Of a DNA stretch of 64,000 nucleotides, positions 15,678 to 24,230 are shown piece by piece. The notes under the pieces were generated by a model. The model was not told the origin of the DNA and searched no databases. It saw only the letters and a program-made list of their open reading frames with translations. The DNA comes from JADGRF01 sp035274465 (GTDB lineage Bacteria; Myxococcota_A; Polyangia; Polyangiales; JAFGIB01), in the NCBI GenBank assembly GCA_035274465.1, contig DATEOF010000074.1, forward strand, positions 14,017-78,016, written 5' to 3'. A program made the position numbers and the translations under genes. The stretch's first letter is position 1. Each line of letters opens with the position of its first letter.

Positions 15678-16571
15678 TCAGCGAGCCGCTGCCGCCGGTT
15701 TGTCGATCGGCATGGCTTGCGGGCTCGGCTGAATGTCCTTGCCGAATAGCCGCGCGTAGACCTGCGTGAATTCCGCGCCCAGGAACGCGATTTGGGCCGC
15801 GTAGTAGACCCAAACGACGAGGGCGACGATGGAGCCCGCAGCGCCGTAGCTCGAGGCGACGGTGGATTTACCCAGGTACAAGCCGAGCCCGAACTTTCCG
15901 AGCGTGAACAATACGGCCGTGAACAGCGCACCCACCCACACGTCGCGCCAACGGATCTCCGCGTCCGGTACGACCTTGAAGATCAAGCCGAACAGTCCGG
16001 TGATGATGCCGAGCGAGATCAGAAAATTCAGAATCTGCCAGAGGGCCTCACCGCCGGGTAAGCTGCCCGACAGGTAGCGTCCCAGCGCCGCGAGCGCTGT
16101 GCTGATCACGAGCGACACGAGCAGCATGAATGCCACGCCCAGCACCATGGTGAACGACCAGAAGCGGTCGCGCAGAAAGCCCCAGATGCCGCGGCCCGGC
16201 TTCGGCTTGACGCCCCAGATCTCGTTCAATGCCGTCTGCAACTCGCCGAACACGCCCGACGCACCGACCAACAACACGACGATGCCGACGATCGAGCCCA
16301 GCGTGCCCGAATCAGACTGGTGTGCACTGCGCGCGACGTTTTGGATCGCGGTAGCAGCTTGCTCCCCGACCACCGAGCTGATCTGACCCGCGACCTGGCC
16401 GCGGGCGGCCTCTTCCCCGAACAACAGCCCGGCGATCGCCACGCTGAACAGTACGAGCGGTGCGGTAGAAAGCAGCGTGTAGTACGCGAGTGAGGCAGCC
16501 TTGCGCGGGACTTCGTCTTCGTACCACTCGAGGCCGGTGTCTTTGAACAGTTGGATGACGGGCGAGGCCAT
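15678..16571 (-). CDS. YihY/BrkB family inner-membrane protein
   Basis: A 297-residue integral membrane protein with about six helices. The family signature near the N-terminus is PRKAASLAYYTLLSTAPLVLFSVAIAGL. The motif GASGVFGELQTALNEIWGV follows, and the end is GSIVALVVWVYYAAQIAFLGAEFTQVYARLFG. These features identify the YihY/BrkB group, once misnamed RNase BN. Its transport or structural function is unsettled. The C-terminal tail of about 20 residues is cytoplasmic and Pro/Ala-rich. Confidence 0.93.
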   Translation of the reverse strand: MASPVIQLFKDTGLEWYEDEVPRKAASLAYYTLLSTAPLVLFSVAIAGLLFGEEAARGQVAGQISSVVGEQAATAIQNVARSAHQSDSGTLGSIVGIVVLLVGASGVFGELQTALNEIWGVKPKPGRGIWGFLRDRFWSFTMVLGVAFMLLVSLVISTALAALGRYLSGSLPGGEALWQILNFLISLGIITGLFGLIFKVVPDAEIRWRDVWVGALFTAVLFTLGKFGLGLYLGKSTVASSYGAAGSIVALVVWVYYAAQIAFLGAEFTQVYARLFGKDIQPSPQAMPIDKPAAAAR

Positions 16572-16751
16572 GCGCCCAGGCTGTGCAACACCTATGCCGA
16601 TCCCTCGCAGCCGCCGGCTGCGGACGTTCGGACCGCTCGGGGAGTGGCGAGGCGCGTCTATTCACCCGGTAACCACACGCGCGGGAACGCATTCGTGCGT
16701 CGGAGAACCTCGAGCGCGAGGTGGGACTGTCCCGAGCGGAGCCGTAGGCGA

Positions 16752-17624
16752 TCAATCAATCCTGACCGCTTGCAAGTTCTCGTCCGGATCTCCTCCCCAC
16801 AACAAGTTCAACTTCCACGGCTCCTTCACCGAGAACGCCATGTAGAAGTGGTGTGGGAAGAACATGTATTTGATCGGAGATGCGAGGCGCATGTCCACGA
16901 CCGCAAGCGGTTCGTTGGAGAGCAGGCGAGTCTTCGGCAAGCGGTAGCCTTGCGCGTAGCGGCGGATGTCGCGCGTGCGGTGGGTTTGGGCTCGCACTCC
17001 GTGAGTGTCGGAGCCTGCCAACAGGTCGAAGTCGAAGGTATCCAGTTGGCGTTGGACTGCGACTGTCAGCAGTAAGCCCACGAGCTCCAGCGGGACACTG
17101 TCGTTGGGATAGTCGTAGTTCTCACTCTTGACGCGTTTGTTGCCGAGGAATACCTGATAGATCAGGTGTTTCCCGTCGGCGCTCGCGCGCAGGCTGGTGT
17201 GGTCGACCTTGAAGACCCAGTCGTAGCGTTCGCTGAGTTTTTCGCCGCCCAGCACGCCGTCGCCCGAGCGTTTGAACTGGATCCAGGTGTCCGCCGCCAT
17301 CAGCCGCAGCTTGGGTGAGACCGTGAGCACGGAGCGGCCCAGCCAGGGCTCGGGGAGCGTGGCGACGCGGCCGGTGTCGGTGTCGCGTACCTTGGTATAG
17401 ACGCGCGTGCGTTCGATGCGGAGTTGGCCGTCGGGTAGATGGCGTATGCGTTCGGTGCCGGTGCCCAGCAGGAAACCTTCCTGGACCTCCGCGCGCGCGT
17501 CGTATTCGGGGAACACGCGCGAGAGCGTGGTGTCGTTGCCGATGCGCTCGAAGATCGAGTCGTATGCGCGGCCGGGGCTGGCCAGCAGGCAGAGTGCAAC
17601 TGCTGCCCAGGTGGCGCGACGCAT
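16752..17624 (-). CDS. Secreted protein of unknown function, coupled to the M32 peptidase gene
   Basis: A 290-residue exported protein with a cleavable signal (MRRATWAAVALCLLASPGRAYDS). The body is beta-rich and without a motif I recognise. Notable segments are FERIGNDTTLSRVFPEYDARAEV, IRHLPDGQLRIERTRVYTK and KYMFFPHHFYMAFS. No lipobox is seen, so it is probably periplasmic or outer-membrane associated. Its ATG overlaps the M32 carboxypeptidase stop by one base (TGATG), so the two genes are translated together. The 180 bp between its stop and the next gene's start (16572-16751) contains nothing I can assign. Confidence 0.75.
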   Translation of the reverse strand: MRRATWAAVALCLLASPGRAYDSIFERIGNDTTLSRVFPEYDARAEVQEGFLLGTGTERIRHLPDGQLRIERTRVYTKVRDTDTGRVATLPEPWLGRSVLTVSPKLRLMAADTWIQFKRSGDGVLGGEKLSERYDWVFKVDHTSLRASADGKHLIYQVFLGNKRVKSENYDYPNDSVPLELVGLLLTVAVQRQLDTFDFDLLAGSDTHGVRAQTHRTRDIRRYAQGYRLPKTRLLSNEPLAVVDMRLASPIKYMFFPHHFYMAFSVKEPWKLNLLWGGDPDENLQAVRID

Positions 17625-19135
17625 CAGTGCTGCTCCAGGTAGCGCTGTTCCAGGTGTCGCTTGAAATACGCGGGGTCGAGGGCTTCGCCCGTGGCTTCGC
17701 GCATCAACTCGTCGGTGGTGAGCAGGCTGGCCTTGGACCAGATGTGGGTGCGCAGGAAGTCATTGATCGCAGCGAAGTTGCCGCGTTCGATCTCGCCGGG
17801 GATCGACGGGTTCGCGCGCACGGCTGCGGCGTAGACTTGCGCCGCGGTCATCGCGCCGAGCGTGTAGGTGGGGAAGTAGCCGAACGCACCCGACGACCAG
17901 TGGACGTCTTGCATGCAGCCGTCGCGATAGTCGCCGGTGGTGCTGATGCTGAGCAGCTCGCGCATGCCGCTGTCCCAGGCCTCCGGGATGTCCGCGATCT
18001 GAAGCTTGCCGGCGATCAGCTCGCGCTCGATGTCGTAGCGGATCAGGATGTGGCAGGGGTAGGTCACTTCGTCGGCGCCCACGCGGATCTTGCTGCGTTC
18101 GACGCGGGTGAAGAGCTTGATCAAGTTGTCGATGCCGTAAGCCCCGGGCTGCGCGCGCACGGCTTCGGGAAAGGCGCGGGCGATGTGCGGCGCGGCGAAG
18201 CGCAGGAATTCGCGGCTGCGACTGATCTGCATCTCCTGCAGCAGGCTCTGGCCTTCGTGCGTGGACATGCCGCGCGCCTGGCCCACGGGTTGGTCGAGCC
18301 AGTCGCGCGGTCGACCTTGCTCGTACTTGGCGTGGCCGGTTTCGTGCAGCACGCCCATCATGCCCGCGGTGAAGTCGTCGTCTTCGTAGCGCGTGGTGAC
18401 GCGAACGTCCGTGGGGACGCCGCCGCAGAAGGGGTGGTGGCTGACGTCGAGGCGGCCGCGTTGCATGTCGAAGCCCACCGCCTCCATCAGCTGCCGGCCG
18501 AGCGCTTCCTGGTCCGCGCGCGGGAACGGGCCGCGCGGGCGCTCGACGGACTCCGTGCGCTGGCGTTCGATCACCCGGTCGATCAGGCCGGGCAGGAAGC
18601 CGCGGAGCTCGGCGAACCAGCGATCGATGTCCGCGCTGGAGCGGAAGGGTTCGAATTCGTCGAGCAGCGCATCGTAGGGTGCGAGGCCCAGCGCCTGGCC
18701 GAGGGCGGCCGCAGCTTCCCGCTTCAGCTTGACCACTTCGGCCAGCAGTGGGGCGAAGCCTTGCCAGTCGTTGGCCGCGCGCTGGCGGCGCCAGGCCTGT
18801 TCGCAGCGCAGCTGGGCGCGCGCCATGGCCTCGACCAGGCTCGACGGCAGGGCCGAGGCACGGCGCACGATGCGCCTCATCTCGCGGAGGTTCGCGCGCT
18901 GCGCGGCCTCCAGCTTGCCTGCGCCGGCTTCTTGCTCGGCCACCGCCAGCCAATCGTTCAGCTGTGGAGCGGTCAGATGTTCGTGCAGCACCACGCCCAG
19001 CGCCGACATGGCGTCCGCGCGCGCATCGCCGGCCGCGGGCGGCATCATGACGGCTTCGTCCCATTGCAGGATGGCCGAGACATGTTCCAGGTGGGCGATG
19101 CGGCGAAACTGACGCTCGAGCTGTGCGAAGGACAT
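17624..19135 (-). CDS. M32-family (thermostable) carboxypeptidase
   Basis: A 503-residue zinc metallocarboxypeptidase of the normal family length. The zinc motif HETGH is at residues 264-268 in MGVLHETGHAKYEQG. The M32-specific HPF motif (DVSHHPFCGG, 230-239) and DxRxT motif (DVRVTTRY, 243-250) are both present. Family enzymes remove C-terminal residues broadly, except before proline. No signal peptide is visible, so it acts in the cytoplasm. It starts 62 bp from the divergent ParB-like gene. Downstream it is coupled to a secreted protein of unknown function. Confidence 0.94.
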   Translation of the reverse strand: MSFAQLERQFRRIAHLEHVSAILQWDEAVMMPPAAGDARADAMSALGVVLHEHLTAPQLNDWLAVAEQEAGAGKLEAAQRANLREMRRIVRRASALPSSLVEAMARAQLRCEQAWRRQRAANDWQGFAPLLAEVVKLKREAAAALGQALGLAPYDALLDEFEPFRSSADIDRWFAELRGFLPGLIDRVIERQRTESVERPRGPFPRADQEALGRQLMEAVGFDMQRGRLDVSHHPFCGGVPTDVRVTTRYEDDDFTAGMMGVLHETGHAKYEQGRPRDWLDQPVGQARGMSTHEGQSLLQEMQISRSREFLRFAAPHIARAFPEAVRAQPGAYGIDNLIKLFTRVERSKIRVGADEVTYPCHILIRYDIERELIAGKLQIADIPEAWDSGMRELLSISTTGDYRDGCMQDVHWSSGAFGYFPTYTLGAMTAAQVYAAAVRANPSIPGEIERGNFAAINDFLRTHIWSKASLLTTDELMREATGEALDPAYFKRHLEQRYLEQH

Positions 19136-19197
19136 AGCGCCACAATAGCAGAGCGGCGTTGACTGCGGCGTGGCGGCCGTGCGATCCGAGATGCGCG

Positions 19198-20175
19198 ATG
19201 GCCAAGCCCAAGGTAAAGAGGACGATCAACGCGCCCGCCAAGAAGCGCAAGCGCAAGGGTGTAAAGCTCGAGTCCACCTCGCTGACCGCCCCGGAGATGT
19301 TGGTCACCACGCTGGACGAGTCCGATCAGGCACTCGCGGACGACGTGCGGGCGGACGGCGGTGCTGTGCTCGGTGCGTATCGCGAGCCGCTCGGCGGCAA
19401 GACGCACATGTTCGTGGCCGTGCCGATCGACAAGGTGCAGCCCACGTCATTTCAGCGCGACGTATCCGACTCGCACGTCCGCAAGCTCGTGCGCGCGATG
19501 GACAAGACCAAGCGCTTCCTGGATCCGCTGATCCTCGTGCGCAAGGACGGCCAGTACCTGACGCCCAACGGCAACCACCGCTTGCACGCGTTGCGCGAGC
19601 TATCGGCCAAGGCAGTCATCGGCCTGCTCGTGCCGGAGTTCGAGGTGGCCTATCAGGTGTTGGCGTTGAACATCGAGAAGGCCCACAACCTGCGCGAGCG
19701 CGCGCTCGAGGTGTTGCGCATCGAACGCGAGCTGGCGAACCTGCCGCGCGGAGAGTCGGACTTCGAGCTGGAGCTGGAGGAGCCTTCGCTGGTCACGCTC
19801 GGCTTCGCCTACGATCAGCGCGGGCGGCTCGCGGGCGGCGCCTACAACTCGGCGTTGAAGAAGGTCGACAGTTGGGTGCCGGGTAAATTCGCCGACGCGA
19901 TCCCCGAGCGCGAGCGGCGTGCGGCGAAGCTGTTGAGCCTCGATGACGCGGTCAACGAAGCAGTGCAGCGCCTGAAGGATCGCGGCCTGACCAGCCCGTA
20001 CCTCAAGAGCTTCGTCGTGGCGCGCATCAACCCGCTGCGCTTCATCAAGGGCGACCTGCCCAGCTTCGACGAGCTGCTGACCACCATGGAGAAGCGTGCG
20101 CGCGGCATGAAGGCAGACAAGGTCAATCCGGGCGACCTCGCTCGCAGCGGCGGCGCCCCGGACGACGACGACTGA
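19198..20175 (+). CDS. ParB/Srx-fold N-terminal domain protein
   Basis: A 325-residue protein with a very basic N-terminus (MAKPKVKRTINAPAKKRKRKG). A ParB/sulfiredoxin-like domain follows at about 70-150: VPIDKVQPTSFQRDVSDSHV, DPLILVRKDGQYLTPNGNHR and LHALREL. In place of the classical ParB box GxRRxRA it has NGNHRLHAL. The C-terminal half is helical, with no HTH I can identify, and ends in a DDDD tail. It is not next to a parA gene, so chromosome partition is unlikely. A nuclease, CTPase-type switch or DNA-binding role is possible. The ribosome site is weak, but the start gives the conserved-looking basic tail. Confidence 0.72.
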   Translation: MAKPKVKRTINAPAKKRKRKGVKLESTSLTAPEMLVTTLDESDQALADDVRADGGAVLGAYREPLGGKTHMFVAVPIDKVQPTSFQRDVSDSHVRKLVRAMDKTKRFLDPLILVRKDGQYLTPNGNHRLHALRELSAKAVIGLLVPEFEVAYQVLALNIEKAHNLRERALEVLRIERELANLPRGESDFELELEEPSLVTLGFAYDQRGRLAGGAYNSALKKVDSWVPGKFADAIPERERRAAKLLSLDDAVNEAVQRLKDRGLTSPYLKSFVVARINPLRFIKGDLPSFDELLTTMEKRARGMKADKVNPGDLARSGGAPDDDD

Positions 20176-20265
20176 TCTCGCTCAACGGGAACACGCCTTG
20201 CTCGGTGTCGGTTCGCCACACGCGGCTGACACGCCCATCGTGGAGCCACCCATCAGCTCAACCAG

Positions 20266-20412
20266 TCAAGTGGGTTGACCGTCCAAGTACTCGCGCAGCG
20301 TTGCCGTCACGCGTGCGTGCTCCGGTGGATCGGCGTGTTCGAGCGCGACCAACTCGCGGATGATCGAGGGCGCAGTGTACACGAGGGCTTCGAGTTGGGT
20401 GCGGCGCCTCAT
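20266..20412 (-). CDS. Small 48-residue hypothetical protein coupled to the upstream lipoprotein gene
   Basis: A short open frame starts with ATG at 20412, overlapping the lipoprotein stop in an ATGA arrangement. It reads MRRRTQLEALVYTAPSIIRE and ends EYLDGQPT. The sequence is charged, probably helical and soluble, with no family recognised. Support is the overlap and reasonable composition only; it could be a chance frame. The 90 bp between its stop and the ParB-like stop shows nothing else. Confidence 0.4.
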   Translation of the reverse strand: MRRRTQLEALVYTAPSIIRELVALEHADPPEHARVTATLREYLDGQPT

Positions 20413-20885
20413 TCGTTTTCATCCGCGAACTCGGCGAAGACTTCCATGAGCGTGCCGACGGCTTCCTGACGAAGCACGTGCGACTCTCCGGCCTCGAGCG
20501 TGACGTCTTCGAACTCCACCACCTCGGTCTGCGAGTGTTCGCCATCCAGCGTGGTCAGATGCAGCGCGGGTCGGCTGAACGTCGCACGCTCCGCGGGCGC
20601 CACGACGTAGAGCGTGAGCTCGGCCGCGTCGTCGACTGCAGTCAAGAACACGCCCACGCCGTCCGTACAGAACCCGCCGACCATCTCGGGCGTGGCAAAC
20701 GCCTCGTCGCGCGGTGCAGCCTGGAGCGGCGCCTCGGCGGCTGGATCCTCACGCCGCTCCGTGGAATGCGCGCTGCTGCCCGTGCAGCCGGCGGCGCAGA
20801 GGAGCATGGCGGACGCGAGCCACTGGACACGGTGGTTGTGCAGCCACCGGCGGCAGGATACCTCGTGTGGTGCTCTGGCCTTCAT
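20409..20885 (-). CDS. Small lipoprotein of unknown function
   Basis: A 158-residue predicted lipoprotein. After a long basic N-region the hydrophobic signal WLASAMLLCAAGC ends in a lipobox. The mature protein has an acidic spacer. A beta-sandwich-like domain follows, visible as GVGVFLTAVDDAAELTLYVV, FSRPALHLTTLDG and VEVV-type strands, ending in EFADENE. ATG 20885 has GAGGG about seven bases upstream. A 48-residue frame starts within its stop codon. No function is assigned. Confidence 0.7.
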   Translation of the reverse strand: MKARAPHEVSCRRWLHNHRVQWLASAMLLCAAGCTGSSAHSTERREDPAAEAPLQAAPRDEAFATPEMVGGFCTDGVGVFLTAVDDAAELTLYVVAPAERATFSRPALHLTTLDGEHSQTEVVEFEDVTLEAGESHVLRQEAVGTLMEVFAEFADENE

Positions 20886-21086
20886 GGCGCCCTCGCACTT
20901 CGTGTGTGAGCAACAACCGGGCCGATCCGAGAATTGTTGGGCAAATCGTGGACGCGCAGTCGCGTCAGAGCTCGCCCGTGCCCCAGCGTGGCGCGCGCGC
21001 AGCCATGTCATCGGGCCGCTGTGCACATGACGTTCACCCGAATCCAGTCCGCACCGTCGCCGATGCGGCTTGTTCATTCCGGACGC

Positions 21087-21289
21087 GCGCAGAACGGAGG
21101 AAGTTCGTACGTGTATTGGTCGCCGGGAGACAAGACCATCCGACGCGTCGCGCGGCCCGCGAGCAAGAGCTGGTGCTGAACGGCAACGGACCGTGCATCG
21201 ACCTGCTGGCGGTCGACGCGAGTCACGCCTATTTCGACTCGGCGCGCGGTCTGGTGCGCGTGAAGTTGAGCGATTTGCGAGGGATGTGA
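21087..21289 (+). pseudogene. Frameshifted remnant of a propeller-repeat protein
   Basis: Two reading frames together encode consecutive propeller strands. The first gives SSYVYWSPGDKTIRRVAR and then stops. The second resumes about 15 bases earlier with ELVLNGNGPCIDLLAVDASH, then AYFDSARGLVRVKLSDLRGM. Joined, they match the common Myxococcota pattern 'VYW..G..I.RV.. / DA..VYF....G.V.RV'. No start or upstream blades are found in 20886-21086, which holds no gene I can see. It is read as the broken C-terminal end of a lost gene. Confidence 0.55.
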
Positions 21290-21301
21290 GAAGGGGTCCG
21301 C

Positions 21302-22636
21302 TCAGAGCGGGATGAACACGTCGCAGGGGAACTGCGCATCCAGCGACGAATCCGCGCCGACCAGGAACTCGGTACAGGTTTCGCCGATCAGCTCGATCGT
21401 GCTCGGGTCGTTCAAGCGCCAGCCATTTGGTGTTGCCGTGGGCGCGCCATCACACGTCGCTCCCTTGCCCTGCGGTGTTTGGCAACACGGCAGCTTGTTC
21501 GGGCCCATCATGACCGTACCGCTGCACTCGAGGCCCTCGGTGACCTTGCCGTTCAAGCTGATGTTGCAGCCGATCGCACCGCCGAGTAGTCCAGAGAGCG
21601 TCGAGATGAGCGCGCCAGGATCCGTCGGCGTGAACGTCTTGGCCATCGGGTTCTTGGGGTCGCCGTGACGCGCGACTTCGTCGAGGTGCGCCTGTAGGGT
21701 TGGGTCGCCGTCGGCCAAGCTGATCACCCAGGTCGTGATCCCCGCCTGTGCGCCGCGATCCACCGCTGCGACGACGCCCTGCCGCTGTACGCTGCCATCG
21801 CCGCCGAGGCCGCCCACGCAGATGTCGTTCGGCGCGCCGTCGGTCGCCAGGATCACGTACACCGGACCCATCGCCTTCGTGTCTGGACCCTGTTGCTGAA
21901 TCATCGGGATCAGCATGTCCATCACGTGTGCCATCGCTTTATCGGTGGGTGTGGATCCACCGAGCTCGGTCGGCGGGAACGTCATGTCGATCGCCATCGC
22001 GTTGTCCCGCTTGGGCGGCAACAGCTCGATCAGCTGAGGGCACTGACCCTGCATCTTCGTCATCGTGTAGGGCAGCGCGCACGCGGGACTTCCACCGCCG
22101 CCCGGACCACCCGGACCGCCCGGTATGGGGGGACCGCCGCCGCCGATGATGCCGCCCACCAGCCCGCCGATCGGATCGATGGTCCCGTCGTAGAGTGAGA
22201 TGCCGAAGCTCACGATGTTTTGTAGCCGGTAGATCAGGCCGCGCATCGGATCGAGCAGCGCGGACCGCAGTGCTTGCCAGCGCGTGCCGCCCCCGCCGAA
22301 TGGAGCACACATGCTCCCGGAGCCGTCGACGACGAACACGACCGTCGGCATGTCCTTCGCAGTACGCACGACCGCACTCGCACAGATCTGGCCGGGCTTG
22401 TTGCCGAGCGAGCCGCCGGGTGTCGCGATGCTGCCGCTGCCGGCGAGTCCGGGCTGACTCAAGCCGAATGCCCCGTTCGATCCGCCGACGCCGAAGCCGC
22501 CGCTGCGAGCCGCAGCACCAGCCGGCGTCGTCGATGAACCAAGCCTGCGACCGTCCGGCGTGCCAGAGTCGGAGGAGCCGCAGCCCAGTAACGACAAGAC
22601 CAGCGAGCTCGACACCAAACAACGGAACGCGTGCAT
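21302..22636 (-). CDS. VWA-domain lipoprotein
   Basis: A 444-residue lipoprotein: signal LVSSSLVLSLLGC, then a Gly/Ser/Ala-rich spacer of about 80 residues. A von Willebrand A domain begins TVVFVVDGSGSMCAPFGGGG (DxSxS metal site) and continues with ILATDGAPNDIC. A Gly/Pro loop (GGIIGGGGPPIPGGPGG and on) interrupts the domain. The C-terminus has a cysteine-rich patch (LECSGTVMMGPNKLPCCQTP) that may be disulfide-linked. ATG 22636 has GAGG three bases upstream; GTG 22645 is an alternative. It is likely a surface binding protein. It diverges from the FAD oxidoreductase gene across 194 bp. Confidence 0.82.
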   Translation of the reverse strand: MHAFRCLVSSSLVLSLLGCGSSDSGTPDGRRLGSSTTPAGAAARSGGFGVGGSNGAFGLSQPGLAGSGSIATPGGSLGNKPGQICASAVVRTAKDMPTVVFVVDGSGSMCAPFGGGGTRWQALRSALLDPMRGLIYRLQNIVSFGISLYDGTIDPIGGLVGGIIGGGGPPIPGGPGGPGGGGSPACALPYTMTKMQGQCPQLIELLPPKRDNAMAIDMTFPPTELGGSTPTDKAMAHVMDMLIPMIQQQGPDTKAMGPVYVILATDGAPNDICVGGLGGDGSVQRQGVVAAVDRGAQAGITTWVISLADGDPTLQAHLDEVARHGDPKNPMAKTFTPTDPGALISTLSGLLGGAIGCNISLNGKVTEGLECSGTVMMGPNKLPCCQTPQGKGATCDGAPTATPNGWRLNDPSTIELIGETCTEFLVGADSSLDAQFPCDVFIPL

Positions 22637-22830
22637 AATCCTCACGCGCCAAGCCTCACACGCCGCATTGCCGGGTCAATCGCCGAATCGGCCGTGGCTG
22701 GAATAGATTGCTGAGCGGATGAGACGGCGCTAGAAGCCACTACCTCTGGATGCCATCGATGCAAAACGGGCAAACGAAGGTGGGACCGTCGACCCAACTG
22801 ACGCACGATGGCGGATGAGCGGAGGGCGAC

Positions 22831-24216
22831 GTGGAAACGGACTATCTCGTGATCGGTGCAGGCGCGATGGGGCTCGCGTTCGCAGACGAGTTGCTCACGC
22901 GGACGGACGCTCACATCACGCTGGTCGACAAACGACACGCGCCCGGCGGGCACTGGAACGACGCCTATTCGTTCGTGAAGCTGCACCAGCCGTCGGTGTT
23001 TTACGGCGTCGAGTCCAAAGAGCTGACCGAGTACCGCATCGACGACTCCGGGCCCAACAAGGGTTTTTTGAGCCTCGCCGAGGGTCCGGAGATCTCGAGT
23101 TACTTTCACACGCTGGTACGCGATCGCTTTCTGCCCTCGGGACGCGTGCGCTTTCTGCCGCTGTCTGAAGTCGAGCCGGAGGGCAGCGTGCGCTCGCTGC
23201 TCTCGGGAGAGCGCACGTCGATCGAAGTGCGCAAGCGCGTCGTCGATGCCTCGTACCTGACCAACATCATTCCGCTGACGCATACGCGCAACTTCACCCT
23301 CGCAGACGGAGTGACGTGCGTGCCTCCGAACGAGCTTCCGCGCTGGTGTGCGAGCCACGCTCGTTTCACGGTCGTCGGAGCGGGCAAGACCGGAGTGGAC
23401 ACGTGTTGCTTCCTGCTCGAGCACGGCGCAGCGCCGGATGCGATCCGCTGGATCGTGCCGCGAGACAGCTGGTTCTTGAACCGCGCGACCATGCAGCCCG
23501 GTCCCGAGTTCTTCATCGAGACCTTCGGCACGTTCGCTGCCGGGCGTGAGGCGCTCGCGGATGCGACCTCGGCGCGCGACTACGCGCTACGCATGGAAGC
23601 CGCGCGCGGTTGGCTGCGACTGTCGCGCGATGTCGAGCCGCGCATGTTTCACGGTGCGACGGTATCCGAAGGCGAGCTCGACGAGCTGCGCCGCATCCGC
23701 GACGTCGTGCGGATGGGCCGAGTCCGCTCGATCGACGTCGACCGCGTGCGCCTCGAGGCGGGTGAGGTCCCGGCCGCGCGCGACACGCTCTACGTCGACT
23801 GCACGGCGTCTGCATTGTCGCGTCCGACGCCCGTGCCGATCTTCTCCGGCAAGCGGATCACGTTGCAGATGATTCGCTACCCGTACTTCACCTACAGCGC
23901 CGCGCTGATCGCCCTGATCGAAGCCACGCTCGGCAGCGACGAGGAGAAGAACCGAGTCGTGACGCCCCTGCACATCCCGGACACGGTCGAGGACTATCTG
24001 CGACAGCAGGTCCCGGACATGCAAAATCGTGTGGCTTGCGGCCGGCACCCGGTGCTGCGCGAGTGGGCCGACAACGCGCGCACCGACGGCTTCACGCGTC
24101 TCATGCGCACCGTGAAGCCAACCGAGACCGACAAGCTCGCAGTCCTGGCGCGCTTGCGCGAAGCCTCGAAGCGAGCCGCACAAAACCTCCCGAAGCTGCT
24201 CGCAACGCTCGACTAG
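22831..24216 (+). CDS. FAD/NAD(P)-binding oxidoreductase (FMO-like)
   Basis: A 461-residue flavoprotein. The N-terminal FAD site is VIGAGAMGLAFADELLTR, followed by LVDKRHAPGGHWNDAY, the GxWxxA-like region seen in flavin monooxygenases. A second nucleotide-binding motif, FTVVGAGKTGVDTCCFLLE, near residues 180-198 would hold NADPH. The conserved C-terminal region contains LYVDCTASALS. It is soluble by prediction. GTG 22831 has GGAGGG four bases upstream. The substrate is unknown. A BNR lipoprotein gene follows 14 bp later and may be co-transcribed. Confidence 0.82.
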   Translation: METDYLVIGAGAMGLAFADELLTRTDAHITLVDKRHAPGGHWNDAYSFVKLHQPSVFYGVESKELTEYRIDDSGPNKGFLSLAEGPEISSYFHTLVRDRFLPSGRVRFLPLSEVEPEGSVRSLLSGERTSIEVRKRVVDASYLTNIIPLTHTRNFTLADGVTCVPPNELPRWCASHARFTVVGAGKTGVDTCCFLLEHGAAPDAIRWIVPRDSWFLNRATMQPGPEFFIETFGTFAAGREALADATSARDYALRMEAARGWLRLSRDVEPRMFHGATVSEGELDELRRIRDVVRMGRVRSIDVDRVRLEAGEVPAARDTLYVDCTASALSRPTPVPIFSGKRITLQMIRYPYFTYSAALIALIEATLGSDEEKNRVVTPLHIPDTVEDYLRQQVPDMQNRVACGRHPVLREWADNARTDGFTRLMRTVKPTETDKLAVLARLREASKRAAQNLPKLLATLD

Positions 24217-24230
24217 GGTATCCTGTCGAC

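Noticed and set aside
17564..19162. 532-codon plus-strand frame opposite the M32 peptidase
   Set aside because: Antisense to HETGH, HPF and DxRxT motifs; low-information composition.
19198..20175. Chromosome-partition ParB
   Set aside because: No adjacent parA or parS sites, and the ParB box differs (NGNHR); kept only as a ParB-like domain protein.
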